Positions 45,333 through 56,300 of a stretch of DNA of 64,000 bases are shown here, in pieces. Position 1 is the first letter of the stretch; each line of letters starts with the position of its first letter. Source of the DNA: Linnemannia schmuckeri (lineage: Eukaryota; Mortierellomycota; Mortierellomycetes; Mortierellales; Mortierellaceae); assembly GCA_029449235.1 (NCBI GenBank), contig JANATG010000015.1, positions 992,001 through 1,056,000 on the forward strand. The letters are read 5' to 3'. The translations under genes were made by a program, and so were the position numbers. The notes beneath the pieces were generated by a model that was not told the origin of the DNA, did not search any database, and saw only the letters and a list, made by a program, of their open reading frames with translations.

Positions 45333-48330
45333 GGAGATATTGCTTTTATTCGAACACTTTTTGTTCATCATTTCGTGCTGGAACTACGATACTACCCCTC
45401 CTCACCTGGCAACTGTCCTGTTGTTCATGCTTCAATTCACTGCGGGAGAGAAGTGTTTTTCAGTTCCTGTCATCCCGTAATCTCCATATCTGGCCCAGGC
45501 TTGTTTATTTATGAAGATTTTCTCCTCGGGGCAAAATGTACGTAATAGCGTTCACCCCCTTGAACGTTTCTATTTGTTGCACATGATCCAAGGCAAGGAT
45601 TCCGCGTTCGTTATGTTCGATCACCCCTAGCCCTGGGAGGGATTTGTTGACGAAACCATTACGCACATATTGATTCACCCAAGGCGTCTTCTGGAACGCA
45701 ACGATGGTCCTTCCTTTCATCGTTGATCATTGATCTGTGGTCACTGATCAATGATGACTGTCTTCACCTCGGTAACTCAATCAGTGTCAGATTTCAAGCA
45801 CGCCTCTATTTTCTTCAAAACAACTCCAGTCATTGGCAATGTTATTTTTTCTTTTTAATACTTCCACGTTCACGCACCTCCTCAAGAATAAAAACCCAGG
45901 GATGCCCTACAATCCATGGATGGCCTCTCAAACTCCTGCTCAAAATGTATCATTGCCTTCTTTCCTGACATACATGCGATGCAATTTTACACAACGGGAT
46001 TCTGTACACAGCACAAAAATAATGATAGAGTAAACATTTAGGTTACTTGAACAGTGTGCTTTGATGACAAAGGTCCAAGAGTAAAAGATGTTGGTCAGCT
46101 CTCAATTAAAGAGAAATAAAAAGGTGGACCGTGTAACGAGAGTATTGTTCTTTATATCCGTTTTGGCTGGATAGAGAAAGGGAACAAGAGACGGGATGCT
46201 TTTTTTTTTGCTCACCTCATCATTTGTGGATGGCATCTTTTTAACGTCGTACCGAACTGTACAATACATGCAGCGCTTAGGCTGTTACAAAATAAAATAA
46301 TAAAAAATGGACTAAGTGGTTTTTTTTTGTTAATGTTAGCTTTGTTTTTTTTTTCTTACATGTTTGTATGTTTGTAGGGTGAGGTGGGGACGACGCGCCT
46401 GCGTGTATGTGTATGTATGTATGTATGTATGTGAGTTTCTGTGTTTCTTTTGTCTGTCTCCTCTAAGGCAGGAGGCATGTTACCAAGGAGGTGTGTGTGT
46501 TCAGTAGCACGTTTGCCTTTTTATATTTCCGTGCCTTTCTGTTCTAGGCGACATGATTGGAGCGTAAAGATAGTCGTTTTTTGATGCGGGTTGCGACACT
46601 TTACGCTTTTTATTTATTTGGGGGACAAGTTAGAAGAGGAGAAGCTAGCAAGGGAAGGAAGGGGGCAAGACATTCAGGCAGGCGCAGGGAAGGCTGCCAA
46701 GCAAGCAAGTGGGCGAAACAGCCAACGATATTTATTATAATGGACGGGGTCCCTTTCCCTCGTCTTGCTATTGTTAGCCCCGTCCGAGGCCAATTGTAAT
46801 TTGCGGACATAGGTACTAATGACAGTACTACTGTACGCTGGCTGCACTGTATTGTCCTTTTTATTAGCGCATACTTGTTCAAGGTGTACCTTTGTACAGG
46901 TGGACAGGCACATCACATCTTTCTTCAAATGGTACCTTGCTTGTTGCTTGTTGTCCTCCTCTTCCTTTTCCTGTTCTTGTTTCTTATTCCCTTACTCTTC
47001 CTTTTCACGTCTTAACGTCCTCTTTTTTTTCACGACCCTTTCCTTTCTGTCGTCCTCCTCTTCCTCTTTTCCCTCCACTCCTCCTCGCTCTCACTCCTCT
47101 TCGTGGTAACCTCGCTTGCCATCCCTTCCAGTGTTCTTCTACCCACCTTCTACCACCACAGCCCGCCACCTCTTAACGACCTTCCTTTCCCTTCCTTCCG
47201 CCTCATTCGATCTACCTCCACCATCAACACACTTCTTTCCTTCCTCAACCCTCCATTCAGTCTCTGCATTCAACCATTTGCATTCCAGCTTCTCAGCATT
47301 TCCGCCATTCCAAAAAAAGCACTTTGCTCAACCTGCACACACACGCACTTTGTACGGCACCTTGCATTTCCCTCCCTTCCTTGTCGTTTGTTTCCGACAG
47401 ACCCCCTTCCTTTCCTTCCTTCCCTTTCATCTGTCCTTCAATCTTTTTCTATCCTTTTTTTCACTATTTGCAAGGGACGTGTTTGATCTGTCTGTGCCAA
47501 TTGCTCATATTAATTTACAGACAACATAAAAAACGACTCCGTAGTTGAACAACAACAACAGAACAACAACTTTTTAGCAGCAGCGTGGTTTTCACTTCTT
47601 GGGAAGTAAGGATTAACACATATCCATCCCCTTTTTTTGTCCATCCCATTTTGCTGCAGTAGAGCAACATTCTGGGATATTTGTTTGTTCTGTCTCCTTT
47701 TGTTAGTCCTTTTCTGTGTTTATTGTAGTAGCACTCTCCTGGTTTGCTCTCGACACATACACTCTCACTCTTGTTCATCCCTTTTTTTGTGTTATTCCTT
47801 TCACCTTGTTTTACGATCCGGCGAGAAGTTCTTATATTTTCGTTCTTCGTTTTTCATTCAAAACCCTTGGGCCCCCGGAATTTTGTTCACCTTTTTTTTA
47901 TCTTCGAACTTTTTTTCTTTACCCCTCTCCCCTTTCCCCTCTTCTCTTTCCTACTCACTCTCTCCTCGGAACCACCTCGTTCAACCCAGCCTCGCTTCCC
48001 TCCAAGGTAAAGTAAAAAGTGCGCTTTTCTCAGCAGCAGACACTAAAGATAGAAACCCTACCATCATTTAAAGTAGTCTTCGTCTTTTAGTTCAGGTCCC
48101 CTTCTGCAGCTTTTTTTATCACAGCCTAGCGAGGGATCCGATCCAACAATACAAGCTATTTTGCACTTGCGCTGTGTGTGGCCCAATGGACAGATCCATA
48201 AGCAAGGTTCAGGGACAATTTAGCCCAATCCCACCCTGACCATTCGAAATTAATTGTTTTTTCCTTTCCTCCACCTTAATCGCCGCTAGTCTGCAACCTA
48301 GGATATTTTTTTTCTATTTGTTTTGACGCG
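45333..48330. other. Gene-poor stretch and long C/T-rich leader
   Basis: About 3 kb without a firm gene, apart from one small minus-strand ORF listed separately. A hairpin-forming inverted repeat with TCATTGATC and GATCAATGA arms lies at about 45727-45753. From 46940 to 48000 the plus strand is strongly C/T-rich, resembling the leaders seen before other genes; AAG/GTAAAG near 48005 could start a leader intron of the SH3 gene. Plus-strand ORFs here read as Ser/Pro/Leu/Phe low complexity. Confidence 0.5.
45505..45720 (-). CDS. Short ORF of unknown function, possible gene remnant
   Basis: A 71-codon frame starting ATG-AAA-GGA, not recognised. It is not low complexity and has a protein-like mix: TIVAFQKTPWVNQYVRNGF, then GLGVIEHNERGILALDHV, then FKGVNAITYILPRGEN. 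Third positions are varied. It may be a small gene, an exon or a decayed fragment of a transposon or accessory gene, given the nearby LINE copies. No splice partner or promoter was identified. Confidence 0.35.
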   Translation of the reverse strand: MKGRTIVAFQKTPWVNQYVRNGFVNKSLPGLGVIEHNERGILALDHVQQIETFKGVNAITYILPRGENLHK

Positions 48331-49578
48331 ATGAGATATTTTCGGTACTACCATCCCCTAGCGATCGTGGCCCTAGTCGCACTTGCAACATCGCCATCAT
48401 GGACAAACACAGCTGACGCTCGTCCTCTGGATCTTGCACTCGTCTTCGACAAACGACAGCTAGTCCGTGAGCCCCTTGCTGCCCCTGCCCCTGCTCCACC
48501 ACACTCACCAGCGCCCCCCGAGACCGATGAGCCTTCGCCCACGACAAACCCAAAGAACCCACCACCCCCAGTGACCACGCGCGATCCTCCTTCTACGACA
48601 ACTGACCGCCCTGAGCCTCCTCCTACGACCAAGAACCCACAGCCCACACAGCAACCACCACCTCCTCCACCAAAGCCCGTCAATCCAAACCCACCACCCT
48701 CTCAAAAGCCCCCAAGCCCTCACACTAGCAGCGATTCCCCTTCAAGCTCGCATAACAGTGCGTCCAGCAGCAGCAGCAGTGGTACCAGTTCAGGAACGGT
48801 CTCAACCAACAACATGCCGCAGCCTACAGGTGCCTCTACCGGATTGGATGATGGGTCCGAGGTGCCTACCAAGGTCTCGGAGAAGGTCTTGATCGGCCTT
48901 GGTGCCGTCGGTGGTCTTTTCTTGTTTGCACTCGGCGGACTGGCGTTCTGTCGTCACCGCAAGAAGAAAAATCTGGCGGCAGCATTGCTGGAGCAGACGG
49001 CACAATTCAACCACAACAATCCCTATGCCAAGATCTCCGAGGCGACGGCAACGGCCAACAACAGCAACAACATCAACATGTCTGGAAAGGAGAGTTTGCC
49101 GATGACGCCAACGAAACCCATTGGGACGTTCAGTGTAGTATCAGATTACACGCCCGCGATGCCGGACGAGATTGAGATCTACTATGGCGACTCGGTCACG
49201 GTCCTACAGGAGTATGATGATGGCTGGTGCATGGGAATTAACAACTCGCGTGGAGGAATCAAGGGTGTTGTGCCACGACACTGTCTTTCGGGTGGGCATA
49301 ATTACAATAATAACGGTCACTATGATGACGGTGGGCATAATGGTGGGCAGTACGGAAGCGGTGGTGGCGATGATGGATATTACCCACCCAACCCTGGATT
49401 CAAGGCGATGGCCAACAAGCGCATGAGTTCGATCCCTGTCGGCGGCTGGAACAATGGGCCACCTGGAGGAGGATATCAGGGCGGTAATGGTGGTTATGGA
49501 GACTACCCTCCCAACCCCTACAGCAACCAGGGTCCTCATCTTGGACCACCCAGCCAAGGCTACTATGGCGGATACTAG
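48331..49578 (+). CDS. Single-pass membrane protein with Pro-rich ectodomain and cytosolic SH3 domain
   Basis: Probable cell-surface sensor or scaffold; no orthologue named. One exon, 415 aa. Residues 1-30 are a signal peptide (hydrophobic core LAIVALVALATSP). DKR at about 40-42 resembles a Kex2 processing site. Residues 45-175 are Pro/Thr/Ser-rich and likely O-mannosylated. A transmembrane helix lies at about 188-208 (LIGLGAVGGLFLFALGGLAF) and is followed by RHRKKK, a stop-transfer signal placing the C-terminus in the cytosol. The SH3 domain starts VVSDYTPAMPDEIEIYYGD and includes VLQEYDDGWCMGIN and GVVPRHCL. The tail is Gly/Asn/Tyr-rich and ends GYYGGY. The layout is similar in idea to fungal Fus1/Sho1-type surface SH3 proteins, but Sho1 has four TM helices, so homology is not claimed. 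Confidence 0.85.
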   Translation: MRYFRYYHPLAIVALVALATSPSWTNTADARPLDLALVFDKRQLVREPLAAPAPAPPHSPAPPETDEPSPTTNPKNPPPPVTTRDPPSTTTDRPEPPPTTKNPQPTQQPPPPPPKPVNPNPPPSQKPPSPHTSSDSPSSSHNSASSSSSSGTSSGTVSTNNMPQPTGASTGLDDGSEVPTKVSEKVLIGLGAVGGLFLFALGGLAFCRHRKKKNLAAALLEQTAQFNHNNPYAKISEATATANNSNNINMSGKESLPMTPTKPIGTFSVVSDYTPAMPDEIEIYYGDSVTVLQEYDDGWCMGINNSRGGIKGVVPRHCLSGGHNYNNNGHYDDGGHNGGQYGSGGGDDGYYPPNPGFKAMANKRMSSIPVGGWNNGPPGGGYQGGNGGYGDYPPNPYSNQGPHLGPPSQGYYGGY

Positions 49579-50305
49579 GAGTTGAGTTGAGTTCGAGAAG
49601 AACAGGTGCGCGTTGTTTTATATTCTTCTCCTCCCTTTGTTCCCGTCGACTTTTCAATTCTATATCTATTCCCTTTTCTTTTCTCGGAATTTCTGATTAA
49701 ATTCGTAATCTCTAAGCATTTATCCACGTTTTTGTATTGTAGAAGCCATTTGTTTATCCCACGCTTGTTTGATGCACGTCGTGGTTGGAAATCTTGTAAA
49801 GCAACAGCTATTGTAAAAAAAAAAAAAGTCAATAATCTGTCTCCGTCCTGACTCAAAAATATCTCATTGTGGCTGTAATGTATTGTCGGCGAAGTTGCAA
49901 GACATGGTTGGTGCAGGTGGAGAACGAAAATAGTAACAGCAATTTGATGTCAGTTAACCTGCAGTTTTACCCAGCCCAGTCCTTCCGAGATGTACATCAA
50001 AAATGAGAGAGATGGGATGCGAATGGGCGGCGGTGAGCGAGAGGCGTTCATGGGAAAGCGAGTATTGAAAAGAATGGACGATAGAAAGGTCGGAGAAAAG
50101 CGAGACAAAAAGATTGTAGATGATTTAATAGGTTATCATACTCTCATCCTGCATCTCACATGGCAATGTCTGCAACTCTTCCCCAACAACATTGGAAAGA
50201 AGAAAAGAAATGAAATGGGAAATAGGGCAACAGAGAGCCAAGTGGAAGAAGATAAAAAATAAAAAATTGTGAGCCATTTATGTACGTGCGGAATGGACGT
50301 TGTTT

Positions 50306-50306
<1 letters not shown>

Positions 50307-50337
<31 letters not shown>
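50307..50337. repeat. 31-base poly-T tract
   Basis: An uninterrupted T run with no LINE-like sequence beside it. It could be a decayed poly-A tail or slippage. Confidence 0.9.
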
Positions 50338-51493
50338 CTTATTTGGCTTGATTTTCCACGAGAGGGTTATGAAATAGAGAGTATCGAGAAGCAATGCTCG
50401 TGTGGGAGCCCTGCTAGGGGAGGGAGAGGCTGGTGGACAATGGAATGGAGAACTCAAATCATAGTTGACTTATTTCGCCATTCAACCTTCTTTTTTTTTG
50501 TACATGTTTATTTTTCTTTTGCAACTTTGTTTGAAATACGCCACGCCTTTGAAGTTTGAAGGATAAGGAAAATGGACCCTGCCACATTAAAAAAATGTGG
50601 AAAGCGATGATAAATAACGAATACGCAATAGGGGTTGCGATGCAAAGTGCGATGCTGTTGCAGTGCCTCAAACAGCCTTAAGCCTCAAGGGTGCAAAAGG
50701 GTTCGAAAGGGTTCAAAAGGTTTTGCTTTGCTTTATGTTGTCGTTCATGTGTGGTAACTACACGTGACGCGATGGCTGTGTCCAGAGTGGAGGGGCGTAG
50801 GATAAGGCGGGTGAAGGAAATAGCCAAGTGGGAGGTTGTTTGCATACATATAACTGCGCATGTGTGGCGAAATCAAGACAAGGCCCATGAGAATGTGGGC
50901 GAGCATGATGGCAAAGAGTATTAATATGCAATATGCCGTATGCGGGCATTTGGTTATGTTATTTTTGTTGTTGATGTTGTATTTTCGAAGGACGATAAGA
51001 CGCCAAAAGTAAACAAAGTGGGAGGGGGAAGATCACAAAATGAAAATAGATGTGCTTTTGTGCGATGGTGTACAGAAATGTAAGAAGAAGAGAAGTGAAG
51101 AAAAAAGGAAAAAAAAAGGGCGGTGAATGTGCACTTACACAAACCTCCTTCACACTCTCACGATCACGACGTATGCGCACGCACTCGCAAATAGAAAACG
51201 GAAGCAGAGCTCAGTGGAAGAGAGAAAGAAAAATAAAAAGGACTGATGGTTGGCGGACTGTGCCTCTCAGTATATATGAATGGACTGACAGCACCTTTCT
51301 TCTTTTTTGTTAACTTCAGAGTGGGTTTGCATTCGGGGAGGTGAGTATGATCCCTTTTATTCTTACATGGAATGAGTTGACAAAGCAACAACAAGCATCG
51401 CCATTCATTCATTCCATTTTGACGAGATGTTACTGTTGTTTGCTGTCTGTTGAGAATGAATAAACGAGCGTACCCTCATAACGCTCTCCTTCT

Positions 51494-51526
51494 TTGGTTG
51501 GTTGGTTGGTTGGTTGGTTGGTTGGT
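51494..51526. repeat. (TTGG)n microsatellite
   Basis: About eight tandem copies of TTGG, then an imperfect TAGG unit. Confidence 0.9.
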
Positions 51527-52576
51527 AGGTTGGATGATTGAGCAACACACAAGGTGAATGCGTGTGCGTGTGCGTGTGTCGATTGCTCTCGTCTTATTAC
51601 ATTTTTCATTTCTTATTTTTTTTTCTTTTCCCTTTCTGGTCATCCCTCGTTCGTTCGTTCGTTCTACTCCACCTCCACGCACCATACAGATTTTTTTTTG
51701 TTGTATTTTTTCTTTCCCCTCCCTTCTCCACTCCACTCTCTCCAATCCATTCTCCTCTCCTCCTCCTCCTCCTCGTCCCTTCCCTCGCTCCTTCTCACCG
51801 ACCTCGTACCTCAGCTAACGTACCCCACTTTTAACTCCTCTCATTCCACACTCACTTTCTTTTTTTTTGTTGGCTCATTTCCATTTCCATTTCCTCTTGT
51901 CTTTTAGTCATCCTCATTCATTCACTATCCTTTCGCCTTTTCCATTTCATTCTTCGGATGTTCACTTCGGATAGTCCGCCATAGCGGGAGCACTTTCATT
52001 GTCGGCTTGGCAATATATATATTTTTTTCTTATTTGTTCTGTTTGTTGCTTTTTTCCTTCTCGTTCGTTCTTTTCTCCACTCACTCTCCGACTAATCATA
52101 TCATTAATCTACAGCATACATACCCCATTCAAACAACAACAACAAACAACAAATCAGAACATATACACCCACCCCTCCTTCAATCAAAATAATAATCTCA
52201 ATTGCTCTCTTTTTTCATCTTATTCTTCTTGCCTTCTCTCTCACTCGCTCTCACACGCCTCTCCTTCATTCTCACTCTCATTCTCGTCTCTCGCTTGTTC
52301 TTCTCGTCCGTACTTTTTATTCTCCTTTTACGCCTTGGAGTGCAAAAAAAATCCTCCGATCTCCTCTTCTCCACCCTGCCTCTACTCTACATTAACCCAG
52401 TGAACACACCTTCGCCCGATCTGACACCCCTCCCCTCTCTCTCCTCTCTTTCTCAGTTGTCCTCACGTACTGTGAGTAAAATAAACATCAACCGACATTT
52501 CTCATTTCAGTTTTTGATTTCTTTTTTCTTTCCTTCTTATTTTCCACACCAACGAGACACATCCCAATCTCGATCC

Positions 52577-52591
52577 CTTTCCTTCCTTCCT

Positions 52592-52623
<32 letters not shown>
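52577..52623. repeat. (TTTC)n/(TTCC)n microsatellite
   Basis: TTCC units pass into eight or more TTTC units within the C/T-rich leader of the regulator gene. Confidence 0.85.
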
Positions 52624-53348
52624 GCCTTTCTTCCTTCCTTTCTTTTCGTTCTTTTTAATTCTCTTCTTCCTCACTTCTCATCGATAGAAGAGCTACTCTC
52701 TTCTACTGTTACCCTCCATATTCTCTTCCTCTTGGCGAACATCAGGCATTTTTGACATTTGATCGAGTTTTTGGTACGTGGCTTACATCTATCCCTTTGG
52801 AATTGTTGTTGATGTTAATTTTATTGTAGTTCATCCACCTGATGACCTTACGACGTCCTATCCGTCCCTCTCTCCCTCCCTTTTTCCTTTCCCTTGTCCG
52901 TGTCCATTTCTTTGTTTTCATCGACTGCTACTTTATTCTATATCCATTACGAACCGTGCCCGTCTAACCATAAATACAAATCCACTCCAAAATCCAACCG
53001 CACCCTTCACTTTTCTATTGAACAAAAAGTAGTAGAAGTCCTTCCTCTCCCCCTTGAATCCTCTCTTTGATTTTATTCCCGCATACAAACCGAGAGGCCA
53101 GCAGGGCAAAAGGATCAAATATTCAGTCCAAAAGCGAATGGCTCAACGGCGATAACATCCCCTCCTTTTAACCACAGCAACAACGCAAACAGCAAAACAA
53201 TAACAAGCAAGCAAAACAAAGGAGCCAACACACAAACAACAACAACAACAACACCGATAACCACGCAGCCAATTTGGTCAGGTCGCAGTACCCAGCAACA
53301 GCTATCCTCCCTCCCTCCTATTATTTTCTTTCTTTCTCTCTTCCAATC

Positions 53349-56300
53349 ATGTCCTTCGACAACAACCCATATCTTCTTCACTCCTCTACTCTCGTTTCCA
53401 AACCCATGTCGGACCCATCCATCTTTGCACAACCCAGACCAACCGCCTCAACATTCAACACTCCGCCTCCGGGTGTCAATACTAAGGGCGGGACATCTCC
53501 ATTGGCTTTGATATCGATGCAGCGCCAGTCCGCACCTCATCATCAGCCTCCATTACTTGCTATCAAGGAGGAGCCCCGCCTGGAACACCGTCCGAGACTC
53601 AGCCTCTCGGTGCCTCATGTACCGGGAAAGACCCGAAAGAGGCATAAGGTTGCGACCTCATGCAATCGTTGTCGCCAAAACAAGGTATATAGAATGAAAA
53701 AAAAAAGTTCCGTCACATCCGTCATGTGCATGAAAATGAACCCTGCAATGTGTATAGCGGATATCGATGATTTGTACAAGAAACGAGAATGAATGCACGC
53801 TGGTTTCGTAATACTAATAAAAATAAGTTTTTTGTTCTTTTTCTTTTTATTTCTACGTGGTGTGCTGTGTTTGCTTAGCGAAAATGCGATGGTGGAGTAC
53901 CGTGCTCGAACTGTAAGCGGAACAAAGCCGACTGTCTGTACACCGATGCACAGCAGTCTCGATCGACATGGGGAGACCTGCCGCTGAGCCAAGAAAAGAT
54001 CCTTGGTGTCTCTGCATCCGTCGAAGACGATGACACATCAGCTTCTTCCGAAAGGAACTCTAAACCCGTACCGGCCTCACCCTCCTCAGGAGCAACAGTA
54101 GCAGCGGCATCTTTACCTTCTACCTCACGAATTTCAAAGAGCACTGCACAGCCATCAATGTTTTCAGCAACAGCACCCACATCGGTATCTAAATCACCAA
54201 TTAACCATCCGACACAAAAAGGCTATGCTAAACAATCGGTCCGGATACCCGATGGTTTCGCATCTCCGTTTCCTGTATCGGCATCATCATCGACATTAAC
54301 CCCACAGATGCCCTTTAACCCTGGTCATGCCACGTACGAGCAGGATTTCAATTTCGACAGGAGAAAACAGCAGCTGGGCATCCAGTCAACACAGATCTCG
54401 AGGGCGATTCGGGTTGCTCGACCAGGACCACAGTTCAACACTTCAGTTTTGCTCAACGGCGGCGATTCAGGTGCTCACCGGCCGCCGGACCATGGCCTCA
54501 TGCGAGGTTTCTCACAGGACAGTTCCCTGGTGACACAAGGATCTTTGAGCGTCAACAACAACAACGCTCATCCCTGTGTAACATCCAGTCAATCGGTGCC
54601 CAATACCCTATGGCGCCAAGCTCCCGGTACGACCACAACAGGATCCATGGGCACACCTCCCAAACAGCAACAGCAACAATTGCAGCCCCAACAACAATTA
54701 CTACATCATCACCAACAACAATACCACCCCAATCCTACCGATTCTTTAGAGACGAGGCAGACAAGTATTCTTCCACCAGCACAACCGATACCTCAATACT
54801 CTGATTCTCCTAAGCGGGAGCCTATTTCTACGCTTTCAGCCATGGATCAAGGGAACGTCCGATTGGATTCTAGCTCTTCAACTCATTCCATGATGAGCGC
54901 ACGGGTCGCTTCACAGCCTCAACAACTATTGCATCAACAAGAACAGCAACAACAGAGACAACAAAGCTTTATGAACACGGATACGTTATCTGGACTTATG
55001 GCAGGACCTGCATATTCTCAAAGTTTACAGCAGAACAGCTTTCACCCTCCTGTGTCGATTTTGAATGACCAGCAGCTTCCACTCTACGACTCTCCAGAGT
55101 CCTTCGGGACCTCTCAGTCGCAATTCCAGACGCCGGGACAGCATCAACAGCAGCAAGGTTCTCAACAACAAACGCTTGACCACCAGCTCATGCTCCAGTT
55201 GCCAGTGTCGGCTTCTGGGGCACCAACCAGTATCCAGCATCACCAATCACAGCCGTACCAACTTCAAGCACAGCCGTATCTTCAGCATCAACAGCAGCAG
55301 CAACAGGCACCGTACCTTCATCAACCACGCCAACAGGATGCTACTCAGCAACAGCAACTGGACTCTTCATTGGGCCACAATCACGCCATTTCCTCAGCAG
55401 CGCCAGTTTCGTCTGTTGCGATCCCTAGCGGTGTGCAGCCTCCTTCTCAACCCGAGGCCTGGGCCTCGTCTACTACAAATGGGTTCTCTGGTGCTGCAAC
55501 TGCTGCAGCTGCTCAAAATCAAATCGATTGGAAGAGCGGCCCCATCTCGCAAGCCACTTCGCTGGACTACCCCAATCGACCATTCACCCCCCAGGCTGAC
55601 CCACATTATAGTTTCAGTCGATCGCCAATAGCTTCTACAACGCCAATAACAATTACGACTACTTCGACCACTCCTTCGACGGCGATCCCTTCTCTCGCCG
55701 ACTCACCTGCGGTATTTTCCGCAGACTATGGACAGCAACAACAAAAGTCTCGACATAACGGAGGACCACTGCGTCAACAAGTGCTCACATCTTCGCCTAT
55801 CCAGTCCAGGACAGAGGAGCAACGGGATGAAGCTGCGCGGATACGGAGGATTGCCAAAGATCTATTGGATTGCCAGCAGTACGACTATGGTGTGTTCTTG
55901 CCGAGGCACATCTCGCAGGAGTATCCGGACCTCTGGGTGGCACCTCACTCCAACCAACCTGGTAGCCTTGATGGGATCCCTCGACAACTACTTGTGCTTC
56001 CTAAGGATGCCAACTTTCTGGTCGATGTGTTCTTTGAGGTAAGAAAGTAATAACTGCGATCATGGTGGCCTTATCCTTATCCCTTTCGTACCTTTTTTTT
56101 TTGTTTCTAAAATTCATTGCTCAACTTTAATTTATTATCTCTATGAAAGTGAGAAACACCCACATATACATGCACACACTGACAGTGGACGTTAACATTA
56201 CATTATCTTCTAGAATGCATGCTTCTATTACCCCATTCTCAATCGATTAACGGTGGAGTTGCATCTCATGGAACCACATACGGCACACTCATTGTTCCTG

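Larger units (their letters stand above)
49579..53348. other. Long non-coding stretch with C/T-rich leader
   Basis: 3.8 kb without a supported gene. It contains a 31-base T tract (50307-50337), near-direct repeats of AAGGGTTC at about 50697-50720, a CACGTG box at 50761-50766, a TTGG microsatellite, a TTTC microsatellite, and from about 51600 to 53000 an extreme pyrimidine bias on the plus strand. That bias probably belongs to a long leader of the regulator gene that follows. Long plus-strand ORFs here are frames of the pyrimidine-rich sequence. Confidence 0.5.

Noticed and set aside
46819..48071. Plus-strand ORFs of 96-144 codons with hydrophobic runs
   Set aside because: Same C/T-rich leader artefact; phenylalanine, leucine and serine follow from TTC/CTC/TCC repeats rather than a membrane protein.
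51494..52623. Short tandem repeats considered as a possible CRISPR-like or satellite array
   Set aside because: They are simple tetranucleotide microsatellites without spacers; CRISPR arrays are not expected in a fungal nuclear genome.
51999..52687. Long overlapping plus-strand ORFs of Ser/Leu/Phe/Pro composition
   Set aside because: They are frames of a pyrimidine-rich leader, open in all three frames simultaneously, with no conserved-looking segment.
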